A stretch of DNA of 64,000 nucleotides from assembly GCA_035771175.1 (NCBI GenBank), contig CM069593.1, positions 17,422,908 through 17,486,907 on the forward strand, read 5' to 3'. Under the pieces are notes generated by a model. The model ran no database searches, was not told the origin of the DNA, and saw only the letters and a list, made by a program, of their open reading frames with translations. A program made the translations under genes and the position numbers. The DNA is from Paratinospora sagittata. Taxonomy: Eukaryota > Streptophyta > Magnoliopsida > Ranunculales > Menispermaceae. Shown here in pieces: positions 45,201 through 60,928 of the stretch (positions are counted from its first letter, which is position 1; every line of letters starts with the position of its first letter).

Positions 45201-46950
45201 AGTCCTTTATCACTACTGCTTGCAGTGGTGAGAATTATTAGGTGATCGGGAATTTCACATGATCTTGTGAATCCGTGATAGCTATTGGTAGTCTGTAATC
45301 AGTCATCTTATCAAAGCCAGGCTGAAATACCAACAATCTGTTGTTTTGCTCCTCACAGGGATTGCATTATTAGTTTAAGGTTGCTATATGTTGGATGTCT
45401 AGTATGAAGTTAGAACTACCTTTATTAATAAATTTCAGGGACTTTTGTACTTGGTCCATTAAATTCTTGAATTAGGAAATGCATGGAAAGGTAAAATCAG
45501 TATCTTGAAAATCCTATATAGCACATTATAATAAAGACTAAAGGCATAAAGATGATCTTTTGGAATCTAGCTAGGGCATATGGACAGGTAGACAATTGGC
45601 TTGTGGCATTTGATCTAAACTATTGATGGAATCTTTGACCTTGATAAAAATTTAGCTCTTTGATTTATATTGAAGACACCTCATACTATTTGGAATCTAA
45701 TACTGTCTAGTAACAAATCCTTTTTTGAAATTCTTTTCTGATAATTGAACACCATTATAAGTGCAATTAACGTGCAATTTCTCTATATTATGCTTTCAAA
45801 TCTTTGTACCATTTGACAAACTTAAATAATAATGTGTCACCTGGGGTGCAATGAATATATCAAACATCCTATTGGATTCTGGGTAGCCATCAGCAATCAA
45901 CAATTGTCAGAGGGAATTACACCAAAAGCTAAATCCCAATCAACATTTCATTAGGGACTCAATAGAGAAAACTTTTAATATCATTGTACTATTTAAAGAA
46001 AGACTACCCTTATCAGATAAGTTCAGAAAGACAGCAAGGCTTTCAATTTAGAGGTAGAAGCAGCGGAGTTGTTGATAGGATGTCGAAATTATCTTTGTGT
46101 AGAATTTATCTTTAAAGGTTTTTTTATTTGTATGTGCAATCAATCTACTTCAAAAATCTTAATGTCTACTCACTATTCTGTAAGGATGATCTTCACCTCT
46201 CATTGGTTTTAAATGCTTAGGCTTATTTTACTTTTGTTTTTTTGGTGGGTTATTCATTTTCCTTCTCTCATTGCTTTTGTTCCCAACATGAGGAAGCTTT
46301 CCATTGTAGGGTCCCCTCTATGCTTGGAAAAAATAAGGTTCAAACTTTTTTTGTTCAAGCAACTTTTGAAGCATGTTCAGCACTTATTGCAAGTTGAAGC
46401 GTGGTCACATTTCTTGAGGAGAGCTCTATTTTGTCTCAGATGCATTTCTTGTGTGATTATGCAGCCATTGTGAGTAGCTCTCAACATTAGTTGGAAATTC
46501 TGGAATTCTTGAGCCCTAATTTTTGATCCAGACAATTGTTTTTTTTTTTTTGGTTCCTTATCCTTATTATCTTTCTTCTTCATTTGCTAATTCATTCTCT
46601 GGAACTGCATTTTTTTGATGGATCAGTGTCGTGAAAGTCAAACTTTTACCTCTGGCCCACGTAAAATTACCTAATCCCTCAGAGCTCTATTTCAATTTTT
46701 ATTCATCGAATTAGACTATTACTAGCAGGGACTTGATGGAGTGTAATTAGAAAGATGGGCCTAACTATTAGCATAGTACTTTATTCAGAGTCACCCCCTC
46801 CAAGTTGAGTGTCATATATGAACATTTCAAGATGGAAACAGACTGTTTCCAACATAGCTTGCTAGCACATGCACCGTATAATTTTTCTATTAGATCTTGA
46901 GGAGTTGATTTGTAATTGGCGTTCTAGATGCACGTGACTTGAGTCATAGA
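42300..46950. other. Gene-poor region, no gene seen
   Basis: T-rich on the plus strand. Only small frames without family resemblance were seen. One short tandem repeat (45114-45179) is listed separately. Confidence 0.5.
45114..45179. repeat. 33-bp tandem duplication
   Basis: TAGATGAATTGTTTGAGTTC and the following TCTAGGCATCTC occur twice head to tail at 45114 and 45147, identical except at the last bases. Confidence 0.85.
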
Positions 46951-46951
46951 T

Positions 46952-47590
46952 ATGTACTTGTGAGTTTCACTTCCACTTAATCAATCATTATGTGAGTATA
47001 GGAGAATCTTTGACATTGTCTGTAATAAAATGACCATAGACCTTTTCTTTTTATTTTTTCAAAGTGAGATATAGGAGCTTCAAGATGGAGATATTTTTAA
47101 AGCAAATCTTACTGAAAGTTATCGGTGTGCGAGTCATACAATATATTGGAGAATTTCTATTGTTTAGAATGAAACTATGAATGAATTGTGAAGCTGGGGA
47201 CTTTTGGTGGTCTAAAAGGCAGTCAGCAGGCAGTGATTACATTCACAGTCGACAATTTATTTGTATTTGTATGTACTTGTGAGTTTCACTTCCACTTAAT
47301 CAATCATTATGTGAGTATAGGAGAATCTTTGACATTGTCTGTAATAAAATGACCATAGACCTTTTCTTTTTATTTTTTCAAAGTGAGATATAGGAGCTTG
47401 AAGATGGAGATATTTTTAAAGCAAATCTTACTGAAAGTTATCGGTGTGCGAGTCATACAATATATTGGAGAATTTCTATTGTTTAGAATGAAACTATGAA
47501 TGAATTGTAAAGCTGGGGACTTTTGGTGGTCTAAAAGGCAGTCAGCAGGCAGTGATTACATTCACAGTCGACAATTTATTTGTATTTGTA
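46952..47590. repeat. 319-bp near-identical tandem duplication
   Basis: Unit 1 (46952-47270) and unit 2 (47271-47590) are head-to-tail copies with only about two substitutions seen (AGCTTCAAG/AGCTTGAAG and TTGTGAAGC/TTGTAAAGC). Such low divergence in non-coding DNA points to a recent event or an assembly duplication. No gene lies inside. Confidence 0.9.
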
Positions 47591-48000
47591 GGTTCCTAAT
47601 TATATGATGTATGAGGGGCCAGTATTTAAGACTTAGTTATAAATTCAGTCTTAGTTTCCGTCTTCTGTTTAGGCATGTTTTTGGCAAAAAGTTTGTGCAA
47701 TATCAATAATGGGATTTTTTCATCTATTTGGGATGGTTAGTTCTAAGTGTTATTTAGCCTGACGTGTCCTGCTATTGAATCCTTAGTACTATATTTCAGA
47801 AATGCTTTCACCTTGAGTTACTATTTTTAGTCTGCCATTCATTGTTGGCCGATATCATTGATTTACTCTGAACACCAATCTTTGCTCTGTTATTGAAGAA
47901 GATTGCATCAACTACTCATTGAAAGTCACTTCCATGGCGTGGCTAATCACTAATACTTCCTAGCCTTATGTGTCATAGGGAAATTCTAGCATAGTAGGAA

Positions 48001-48500
48001 ACCATGTGTAATTCCCTAGCCGGGTGCATTAGGTTCCACATATATTTTGCTTCAGTCATTTTACAGAAAATTTAATCTAATGTAATACTTTTTTCAGTCA
48101 TCTATTAATGATGGTTGGAGTGCTGGGACCCCTTTCAAATGTTAAGCTGTCCATATATGCGTATCAGAATTTGTAGGGAGTCAAGGACACTAGGGAAAAA
48201 AAAAAAAAACTTAATATAATAAAAATACCATGTGTGATTCCCTAGCCGAGTGCATTAAGTTCCAATTACATTTTGCTTCAGTCACTTTATAGAAAATTTA
48301 ATCTAATGTAATGCTTTAACTAATCATCTTTAGATGATGGTTTAAGCAAGCTTTGTCAAGAGGCTAACATTTTGATTGTGACAAAGTGAAGAATTAGGTG
48401 TCTTGCTTAGTGTCAAATGAGAATGCACGGGCACCTTTTATGTGTTCCGTTGTCCATCTACCCTTGTCAGAATTTAAAGGGACACTAGAAAAAAAAAATT
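48001..48500. repeat. Diverged two-copy repeat with A-rich ends, period about 227 bp
   Basis: Copy 1 starts ACCATGTGTAATTCCCTAGC (48001) and copy 2 ACCATGTGTGATTCCCTAGC (48228). Both continue through TTTTGCTTCAGTCA, GAAAATTTAATCTAATGTAAT and CAGAATTT. Both end in GACACTAG(G/A)AAAAA with an A run (48195-48209 and 48488-48500). A-terminated copies suggest two insertions of a short retroposon next to each other, or an old tandem duplication. Confidence 0.7.
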
Positions 48501-48749
48501 ATGCTTGATCCCACATTCACATTTATTCCATAGTGTTATGCCCATTCAAATATTATGGCCTAAAAATGTAGTGGGCTGTAAATTAAGCACTGGGCTGAAA
48601 TTTAATCATATCTGGTTATGATGAAAAATATGCATGTGACATTTCAGTGGAAAGCAGTTACTAAAGAAAATTGGTCAGGAATTTAGGAATTTATGGCGTT
48701 GTAGTTGCAAAAGAGATAATTTACTTTTTTGTTTTGTTTTGTATTGTTT

Positions 48750-48970
48750 TGGATGAAGAAGAAGAAGAAGAAACAACTCTAGAGGTATCCGACTACATGA
48801 TGGATAGGTGGACGGCCTCCTCCGCCCTCAGCCCAAACTGACTAATCCCCTCACCAATTTGGAGGGACACAAGTGGTTGGGGCTCGGGCGGACTTGGAAG
48901 TTGGAACCTCCTGGTTCCTTGCCCAGTTGCCCCTACTTGACCAACGCCTCATTTGCAGAAGATATGATCC
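48750..48970 (-). mobile_element. tRNA-derived SINE-like element, minus orientation
   Basis: On the minus strand, a box-A-like TTGGTCAAGTAGGGG is followed about 30 nt later by a box-B-like GGTTCCAACTTCC, then a GC-rich body and a pyrimidine-rich (CTT)n end. This fits a SINE head derived from a tRNA. The (GAA)n run at 48757-48771 on the plus strand is its tail side. Target duplications were not identified. Confidence 0.5.
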
Positions 48971-49829
48971 ATTTAGAAGAATAGTTATCACAAAGTGTGG
49001 TAAGGCAAAGCTTTTTTGCATTATGAAACAATCTGCATTTCTAAGATGGAATAAATAGCAGATACATTAAGTGGTGTTGGGTAAGAACCTGAATATTTTG
49101 CGTTGCAAGTATGTTTTCCGAGCCAAATAATCTAGTTTGACCTAGTAACAGGTATTGGTAATAAGATTTAGCCATGCATCCCATACTAGCTGGATGAGGG
49201 TGTCAAAAGTGCAATTATATGAAGGACATGGATGAGCCAAAATTGGGGACTGGTGCTCTCAACAAGTGCAAATAAAATATTGTAGTTGTATGATGAAATC
49301 AGGAACGAAATGGTAAAGAAAGGTTAAGTTGAACTAGTAGATCAATTGTTAAGAGTTACTGTGGAATTCTGCAGTATTACTCCTCTCATGTTTTTCCTCT
49401 CTCAATTGTCAGGCTCTCTTAGAAAATTGATTAGTTAATAACTTGGTTTTCCCCCAGGATTCCTTACTTCTTTAAAAGCTTTAGGTTCATGCCGAACCAC
49501 CGCATGTTAATCTTTGATATCATACTGTCATGGAACGATTTTTATGCCTTTAATGTTTGTGGAAACAAATTCTATAGATTGTAAGGTGCTTAAAGGGTTT
49601 GCTCTTTCCTTGAATCCTGGGGTGCTGTTTTGTACTTTCTTCACCTTCTCTCAATAAAATCTTCTGTTTCTTGTCTATAAAAATGTTTATGGAAACAAAT
49701 GTTTCTTTTATTTTAGTGGCCAGAGGAGTTCAGCTTCTTATCTCTCTCATTTATGGTCCTTGTCCTTTTTTTTTTTCATGTGTGATGTGAATACAATTAC
49801 CATTACTTTTTGACTCAGTTTCAGACGCT

Positions 49830-50224
49830 GCATTTTTTTATTCTCTCAGATTTTGATTGTTACACCAGAACTCTGGTAATGCTCCTCATTTCCTTTAGTT
49901 TTTGTTTTTTAAATTTCTTTTCTTCATATTTTGTGACAGCATCAATGATGAATGGCTTTCTTTTGTTATCCTTGCACTTTGATTGTTAGTGAAGAAAACA
50001 TATGGGGAAAGTTCTGTCTGAGATGCATTTTTTATTTTCTCTCTCTGATTTTGATTGTTACACCAGAAACTCTGGTGGAGTACCTCATTTCCTTTAGTTT
50101 TTGTTTTTTAATTTTATTTTCTCCATATTTTGTGACAGCATCAATGATGAATGGCTTTCTTTTGTTATCCTTGCACTTTGATTGTTAGTGAAGAAACATA
50201 TGGGGAAAGTTCTGTCTGAGATGC
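49830..50224. repeat. 195-bp tandem duplication
   Basis: Two head-to-tail copies (49830-50024 and 50025-50224). They share GATTTTGATTGTTACACCAG, TTGTGACAGCATCAATGATG, AATGGCTTTCTTTTGTTATC and GGGGAAAGTTCTGTCTGAGA with few differences. No coding function is apparent. Confidence 0.88.
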
Positions 50225-50364
50225 TTAGCGCATTCACTTTTGTCGGATTTCTTTTCTTTTCTTTAAAAAAAGAAAGAAAATTGTTTAGCATAATTTGCTT
50301 TCTATCGTTTGACAGCAAAGGAATATATTATTGTTTTTCTTGTAGTTTTTGCTATCTCTATGAC

Positions 50365-51150
50365 TTGATTGCTCAACTCAACTCAACTAAGCCTTTTCTC
50401 AACTACATGCTATCGGCTACATGAATCCGCTTCTTCCACTCTTCTCTATCGAGAGCTAAGTTGGCATTCAAATTAAAAGAAATTAAAATCTTTTTTAATT
50501 GTCTCTATCCATGTTATTTTAGGCTACCTCTACCTCTACTGTTACCATTTAATGCTAATAGGTCACTCTTCTAAACTAGTGCATCTAAAGGCGTATGTTA
50601 CATGTGTCCAAACCACCTTACTCGGTTCTCTCGCATTTTATCTCTAATTGGTGCTACTCCTACCATTGCCCTAATATACTCATTTCTAATCTTATCTTTT
50701 AAATTTTTACCACATATCCATCTTAGCATTCTCATTTCTTTTACACTTAGTTTATTAGCATGTTTTTTAATTGCCTAACATTTTGTACCATATAGGATAA
50801 TTGGCCTAATAGCAACTCTATAAAATTTTTCCTTTAACTTCAATGGGATGCACCTATCATATAATACTTTGGAAGCACTCCTACACTTGACCCATCCTGC
50901 TTTAACTCTATGGTTCACATCTGCACTTATTTCACCTTCTTTATGTATGATGGATCCCAAATACCTAAAATTTTCACTCCTTCGTATCTCTTGATTTCCA
51001 ATTTTCATTATCTCTTCATTTATGTTTCTACTTCCACTAATGTTACATTTAACATATTCTAACTTAATCCTACTAATTTTGAACCCTTTAGAGTCTAAAG
51101 TCTTTCTGCAAACCTCTAGATATAGCTTAGCATTTATCTAGATGCAGTTT
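50365..51150 (-). mobile_element. RTE-type LINE reverse-transcriptase 3' fragment
   Basis: The minus-strand frame at 51008-50775 contains FRYLGSIIHKEGEI, VNHRVKAGW, RSASKVLYDR, IPLKLKEKFYRVAIRP and LYGTKC, the conserved C-terminal part of plant RTE-clade reverse transcriptases. Beyond a stop, the frame continues in pieces with MRMLRWICG, VGVAPIRDKMRENRVRWFGH and, later, EEWKKRIHVAD. It ends in (TTGAG)n at 50365-50390 in this orientation, the usual RTE tail. It is 5'-truncated and broken by stops. Related short copies lie at 14.5, 21.8 and 51.7 kb. Confidence 0.88.
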
Positions 51151-51436
51151 CATCAATCAATACTATATGACTTGATTGCTCATATACTAAAACTAAAACA
51201 AAAAAAATCTTTATTTATTCCTTCCCTTTTGATTAGTGAACTCCATAGACCATGCACTAAAATAGGTTTTTGGTACGCTAGATTAACCTAAATTGGTTTC
51301 TAATAATGTAATGCATTCCCAAAACACAGTTAGGCAAGAATATAACAGGACAAGTAACCAAAATGAGAAGGAAGAAAAAAAGGCGATGAAGGACTTGAAG
51401 TGCTTTTTATATTCTCAGGGACTCCTAATGTGTAGA

Positions 51437-51548
51437 TTGGGGACATCGTCTAGTTGCAGGCAGGACACTTGAGGTTATGTGGTGTTAGTTATTGGGGATA
51501 TCTTCTAGTTGCAGGCAGGACACTTGAGTTTACGTGGTGTTTGTTATT
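51437..51548. repeat. 55-bp tandem duplication
   Basis: TTGGGGACATCGTCTAGTTG at 51437 and TTGGGGATATCTTCTAGTTG at 51492 start two consecutive copies sharing CAGGCAGGACACTTGAG and GTGGTGTT. Confidence 0.85.
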
Positions 51549-51724
51549 GGGGTTTCTTTATTTGAATTTGCATCGGTTTTTGACACGTAGCTTTATTGCC
51601 AAACTGTTTGATAATGGCTGTTGGAAGTTGTGCTGTTATTTGCTTTTGATAACCATAGAATGAAATGATTAACACTGACTTGAGTTGCCAAAGCTAATTG
51701 TTCTAGATGACAATTATGCATTTT

Positions 51725-51890
51725 TCCTTTCTCAACCCTACTCAACTAAGCCTTTTTTCCAACTATATTGGGGCCGCTACATGAATCCGCTTCCTCCACT
51801 CCGCTCTATCAAGGGCTAAGTCGCATTCAAATTATAAAAAGTTAGATCTTTCTTAATTATATTTGTCTATGTTATTTTAGGTCTACCTCT
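51725..51890 (-). mobile_element. RTE-type LINE 3'-end fragment
   Basis: CAACTAAGCCTTTTTTCCAA, CTACATGAATCCGCTTCC and AAGGGCTAAGTC match the 3' part of the element at 50.4 kb in the same orientation. It is a short, non-coding, 5'-truncated copy. Confidence 0.75.
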
Positions 51891-52249
51891 ATTCCTTTCT
51901 ACTTGGATTTTCTGGTATTTAAATAATACATGAGACTTGGCCATTTAAAGTGATTACCTGCACTCTTTATTGTTTTTAAATCAGTAGTTTGTTTCTTCTA
52001 TGACTTGTTTATTTCTGTTGTGATGTATTATAAGGTATATGAATGATTTTACTGCCCTTCATTTATTCGCTCAGCTTTGAGAGGTTGAACTTTTAGTGTT
52101 CAATCAATAGAGCCATTGGTTTATTTTCTACATAGGATAGAGAATATTTTAATTACTTGGTGATTTTAGCCTTTAGGTTGGATTCTGGAGGAGTCTTTTT
52201 GTTTTCTCCTTGCTGTTTACTTGAAATGGTACTCGAGTAGAAAAGGAGT

Positions 52250-52505
52250 TGTTTTTTTTGCAACCCCACATTTTCATTCAAGAAACAGGAGGACAACCCT
52301 CGGATACAATTGGGGGGTTTTCCTCAATCCAGAAACGAGGAGCCCCAAGTGATACTCCAAATTTACTAAGTCGATGGGCAACATTGTACCCATCTCTTGA
52401 GATTACTTTGACAACAACATTTGGCGAATCTGCCAGCAAGCATTTGCAGTCATTTGACATTTTTATATATCTTGTTGCCATGCCTAGGTATCTGGTCAAT
52501 TTGGG
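52250..52505 (-). mobile_element. LINE RNase H-domain fragment
   Basis: The minus-strand frame at 52499-52278 gives VVVKVISRDGYNVAHRLSKF followed by a WIEENP motif, which resembles the end of the RNase H domain (RVT_3 type) carried by some plant L1 LINEs. A T-run at 52252-52259 is at the expected 3' (poly-A) side. It is a short remnant. Confidence 0.55.
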
Positions 52506-52509
52506 TAGT

Positions 52510-54343
52510 AAAAACTTATAACCTTAGTACATAATTATTTTATGTGCTTGCCATTTGACATTTAACTAGAATTGAACTAATTAACTTTAGCAACTGTAAA
52601 GCAAGGTGAGTAGTTTTTAGCATATACTGAGGGGAGAAATACTCGCCTGAGGGACAATCAAGAGTTAACGTACCTCCTGCTCCTTGTTAGCATTCCAGTA
52701 TATGTTGAATATCTATGAAAAGGTTGCCATTTGTCATTGTTGTGGTTGTACCTTTTCTCTTTTTGGATAAACACTATTCAAATTTTACTCTAGCCAAGTG
52801 TAGGGATTTTTTTCAGAATGCTTACGTTGTGCCCACCTTGACATTAGAGCACAGCAAACAATTAGATAGCATAGAGACTGTTCAACAGAATGCACATAAT
52901 TCATGATAACCTAGTAAATATTTTCTGTTGATGGGAAAATATGCTGGTTTCTATTTTTGAAACTTCAGCATTCTCCTGCCGTTCTTCAATATCTGTAGCA
53001 TTTTCCCTTTTTGTGAGGCTCACTACTATGTGAATTTTCTAGCTAATCCTTTTGCAAAATAAGTTTTCAACCTCAATTCAGACTTGTTCCTGGCTTGTAT
53101 ATGCCTTATGGTGCATGCTGTGACTGGGTTTATTGCCTTTTTCTCAAAACATGCTAGAGCTATCCCCTGGCTGATAGAGCTTTGATAAGTATATTATTTA
53201 CAGTTGATCAAAAGAATTGATAAGGTCTCTACCTTAATCCCAGAAGTGCTCTTTTAATACTACTGATAAGCCAGGGCAATGCTGTGGTATGCCCATAAGA
53301 ACTTAAATTCCTAATCTTTTCACCACTTTTTATATATCCTATAATAGTAAGATCTTATCTATATTAGGAGCTAAATTTTCTTCAAGTCCCCAATTTATGT
53401 TTTTTGGACAATCGTTTCATTGCTTTCAAATTTCATGCATCAGATATACTGCATCATGTATTTTAATTACATTTACTTTTTGAGTTTGTTGAAATCTATT
53501 CTTAAATTCCAATCCTGTATGGGGAACAGTTCTCACTGATTTATTAGTCATATTGAATGCTATATTAGTCAATAATACTAAAATGCTGTTTCTCATGATT
53601 TTGATGCTGACGCTTCTTCTAGTTTTATATTTGTGTCTTTGCAAGGTTGATATGAGGAACTCTTTAGGTCACCTTAGTAGAAAGACGTCTGGCGTTCTTA
53701 TTAATCCCTAGGTGTTTATGGTTTTTTTTTTTTTTCCCTTCTCTTGGGTGTCTCTCTGATTGGATTGTTAATGGAAGAATCATCATTCCGAGTCACATAT
53801 GTAACAAACGATATTATTTTATTTTGGCCGATTTCAAATTTATGTAATTCTTTTTATGGTGATTTACACAATTTGTATTGTATTTCTTTTTTACTTGTTT
53901 TTCGGCAAACCGATTGTATTTCATACTATTAGAAATTCGTCTTTACTGTACTTGAGCGTAAATCCTGGAACGGTGGGTTACCATGTCATGCGTGATTTGG
54001 CTGTAATAGTGAATAGATTTACTAAAAGGAGTACTCATTACGGGTCGTGTAAGTCACAAATACTTTACGTAAAATAATTCATTTTAGTGTTTTTTCATAT
54101 TCTATTTAATAGAAAATTGTCCTCTTCAGAAGGCTGATAATCATCCGCTAAGTGCAATTTCGAAACTAGTTTTTTATAACGAATCTAATAGTTTGTTTTA
54201 TATATATATACATGTATATTTACTCTTTTAAGCCCAATGTGTGGTTACATCTGGCTCTTGGAAGGAGTACGACAATCAAAAGTCTTAACACTTAATAATA
54301 TCAACTCATATGGAGCATGGTAAAAAAAGAAAAAACCTCAAAA

Positions 54344-54374
<31 letters not shown>

Positions 54375-55400
54375 ATATCGATTCTTATTCTCATATAAGT
54401 TAATGTTAAGAGTAATTTAGTTTGTACATATATGAGCTTTTTAAAATAAAGGATAAAAATATAAATTAAATTAAATTAAAATAAAGGGTAAAAATATTTG
54501 TTGAGTTCAAGTTTTTATTCTTTTAATTTAAATTTTTTATTTTAATTTATCTTAATAAAATTTAAATAGGGGTTAACAAATCAAAATACGGGTTCTCAGC
54601 AAGCAATAAAAATTATAATACAAAGTTTTTATTCTTGTATTTTTAAAGTATATAATGTTTTAATTAAAAAATTAAAAATAAAAGGTAAAAATAAAAATAT
54701 ATGGTAAAAATATCTTTATATTTAAAGGTAAATTCTTTTAATCTTAAAATATTCATTTCTTATTATTTAAAAAAAGTTAAAATTAAATGTAAAAAATTGG
54801 AAATACAATGTACAAAAGTTATTTAATTTAATATCTTAAATTTTATTAATTATAATTTTTTTATAAGATAAAATTTTATTTTCTTATATTTTGAAAAAAT
54901 TAAAATAAAGAATAATGTATTATTTTTTAAGATTAAAAGAGGCAGAAGTTTTTATTTTTTTACTTTTTATCTTACGTCAATTTTTTTTAATATTTTTACA
55001 TCAATTATTTTTTATTTTTTTTAATAAAATAATTTATTTATTATGGTAATAATAAATGGTTGTCTAACATATTTTTTAAAAATAGGCGGTAATATTAACA
55101 ATTTTTATATTTTTATTTGCCACCTCAACTTAAGGTGATAATTGTATTAGAGATGTCTATTTTAATTAAATGTCTATTTATTTTTTATGATATATTAAAT
55201 TTTTTCAGAATCTATATTTTTTATTGAAGACGCTCTATAGAGCTTAAAATTTTCTTATCCATTGTTACGAATATATGTGTTAAGCTACAACGTCTGATTT
55301 GTAACTTTTATTAATAATTGTGTTGGTGTGAAAAAAATTTGTAATAATTGGCGTAGCCGAAAACAGTAAACAGTAAAACCCTAAAAAAAAAAAAAGCTAG
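52510..55400. other. Gene-poor, increasingly AT-rich region
   Basis: No gene seen. From about 54050 the DNA is more than four-fifths A+T by eye, with AT and GA microsatellites at about 54343-54374. Confidence 0.5.
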
Positions 55401-55726
55401 CCTAGCTCTCGCCGTTACATTTACTGTTACGTACAATTCAAATTTCAAAATACCCCACCACACCGCATTTCACCATTCTCTCTCTCTCAGCCGTTCCGAT
55501 TACAGCTCGCCACCCACCTCCCTCCAACAATTCTTTATTATTACCTCACAAAACCACAAAAAAAAAAAAAAAAACCCCAGAAAAAGATAGGGCTTAGCTG
55601 TTGCTTTTCCTCTACTAAAACCCCTCCTTGCTCCTTTATTGCCGCCTTCTCTCATATCATCTCCTCTCCTCTTTCATCTCTCTCTGCATTTCCTCAGATT
55701 CAAGAAACTTTTAGAGAGAAAAAAAA

Positions 55727-57294
<1,568 letters not shown>

Positions 57295-59384
57295 TTTTTA
57301 AATATTATGTTAATGGTTGTTGGGTGGGTGTATTTTGCTTCTGCAACTTTTAGTTGCTTGCTTGTAGTTGTATCCGGTGAAGTGATTTTAAATTTGCTTG
57401 CACTTATTTGCTTTGTGTTGGATACCAATTTAGTAGGAGTTTTAAGTCAGAGGATGATAATAAATACATGGTTGGATGGTGTACTTTGCTGCAACATTGA
57501 GGAATGCAAGTTTTATATGGTTTGGTGAGGAGAAGAGATTGAAATCTTCATTTCTGTGATGCATATGGATTAAAAAAATTTTCCTTGGCTGTTTCTTTTG
57601 CTTCCCAGTAGAAATATAGAGTATCATCAGCATTGGTAGTTTTTCATGAAAAACGTCATTAAAGATGGTTGGTGCGTGCTTCATTTTCTGGGTGAATGGT
57701 CCACAGCTTTGCCAAACTCTTGGGGCCTTCAGCCTTGAGCAGTGCAGAGGCTTGGGGGCCAAAATGCGGACCATGTGTTTCCTGCTAAAGAAAACTGACA
57801 AATCAATGCCTACAGCTTGCAATAGTTAAATTTTCCTTGTTGCTTAAGGTGTCAAAGATCACTTTGGCTGAAGATGAAGATCTTTATTTTTCCCTTTGTA
57901 ACAAGGGAGAGTGGGGTCTAAGGCATGTGGTGCAGGATTCCCTGTTGACAGCTCTCGAAATAGCTATTCCTTGATTGTTAATTGAATTTTCATCAGCCCT
58001 GGTAGTTTTTCTAGACAATGTATGAAGATTGATTAAATAAAATACAAATACTATATAGTAGCTATATAAGGGTAGGGGTGGTCATCTACTGATCAATCCG
58101 AACCTGATAATGACCGAAAAAAAAAAAAACAAAACAAAACAATCAAACAAACATTCTGAGTTGTGTTGGGTTAAGAATTAGCAGTTTAATTAAATTCTAG
58201 TTGGGTCAAGATTTTGTAAATTTATTAAAACTCATCAAGAATATTAAATATTTTTTTAGTTAGCATTTTTATTAGAGTTACCTATTGTTATTAAATAACA
58301 TAAAATTTTATGAATAAAATAACATAAATAAAAATATTATTTAAAATTATATTTATTCTCATATTTGACTTAAAAAAATTTATAGACATATTCATATTTG
58401 ACTTCAAAATTTGTTCAAGAAATGAAAATTTAGAATTAATACATTGAAGCAGTCCAACCCGATCAACCTAACTTGAAGTTATTGGATTGTGTTCAGGGTC
58501 CTATTGGGTTGGGTTGGTTTTAAATTTTTACAACTCGACTTGATTAAATTGGGTTGATATTTGACCTTAACTTAACCCATGAACACCCTGAGATTCTAAA
58601 CTAAAGCGAAAAACTTTATTTTATTTCGTGCCAGGAAAACTGTAAAAGAACTTGTTTAATGCAATAAGTTCTACAACTTTTTCATTAAATATGAGATGAT
58701 ATTCATGCTGTCTCCAAATTTTTAGTTTCATTTGGATAGTAAAAATTTAAATCCACAAAAACACACACATAATGATGCCCACATTTCTACTAAAAGGCTA
58801 AATATGCAAATGATGCATATTGTACGCTCCAAACCATATTCAACAGTAATATGGAATATGATTTGACTACAATATATATTATTTCAAAGGTACCATAATA
58901 TATATTTGATAGCAACATAGATGCCCATTAAGTTATCATTTGATTTCTTACTCCAAAACAAGTGCACAACAGCGGAAGAACAAAACTCTGTAAATCAGGG
59001 TGTCATATACCCATAAACGGATAGCCACCCCAACAGTGTCATCTCTTCTCCACGTGGCTTGCGTCAAACATAGGAAAAAAAAAAAGCTGGCGGTCTTTTC
59101 GATTCCAGCTCATTTGAATTGGAAATTCAAATTTTTTTCCCACAATTGCATATGACCGTTGCTCTTTAACCCGTTTGAATTCAGAAATGCCCCTTTTCTC
59201 CATTCAAGAAGAAAAAGGAGCCGTTGGATTTAAAAACCCTCTTATAAATAACCTTCCGTCCCTACCGTTCTTCTCATTTCCACACCTTTTTCTTCTCTTC
59301 TTTCTAATTTCTATTAGTCTCAGATCCTCTTTTCTCCGAAACCCTAAGTCTTCTCCTTCTTCCTTCAATTATTTTTGGAAGAAA
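57295..59384 (+). other. Spacer between the two beta-tubulin genes, with a promoter
   Basis: Contains the 3'UTR of the first gene and the promoter of the second. TATAAATA lies at 59243-59250, about 140 bp before the ATG, followed by a pyrimidine-rich leader. No other gene was seen. Confidence 0.6.

Positions 59385-60928
<1,544 letters not shown>

Noticed and set aside
50775..51008. Independent small protein gene
   Set aside because: The frame is the C-terminal end of an RTE reverse transcriptase, broken on both sides.
59175..59384. 70-codon N-terminal extension of the second beta-tubulin
   Set aside because: Leader-like sequence downstream of the TATA box. The family always starts MREI, which is at 59385.
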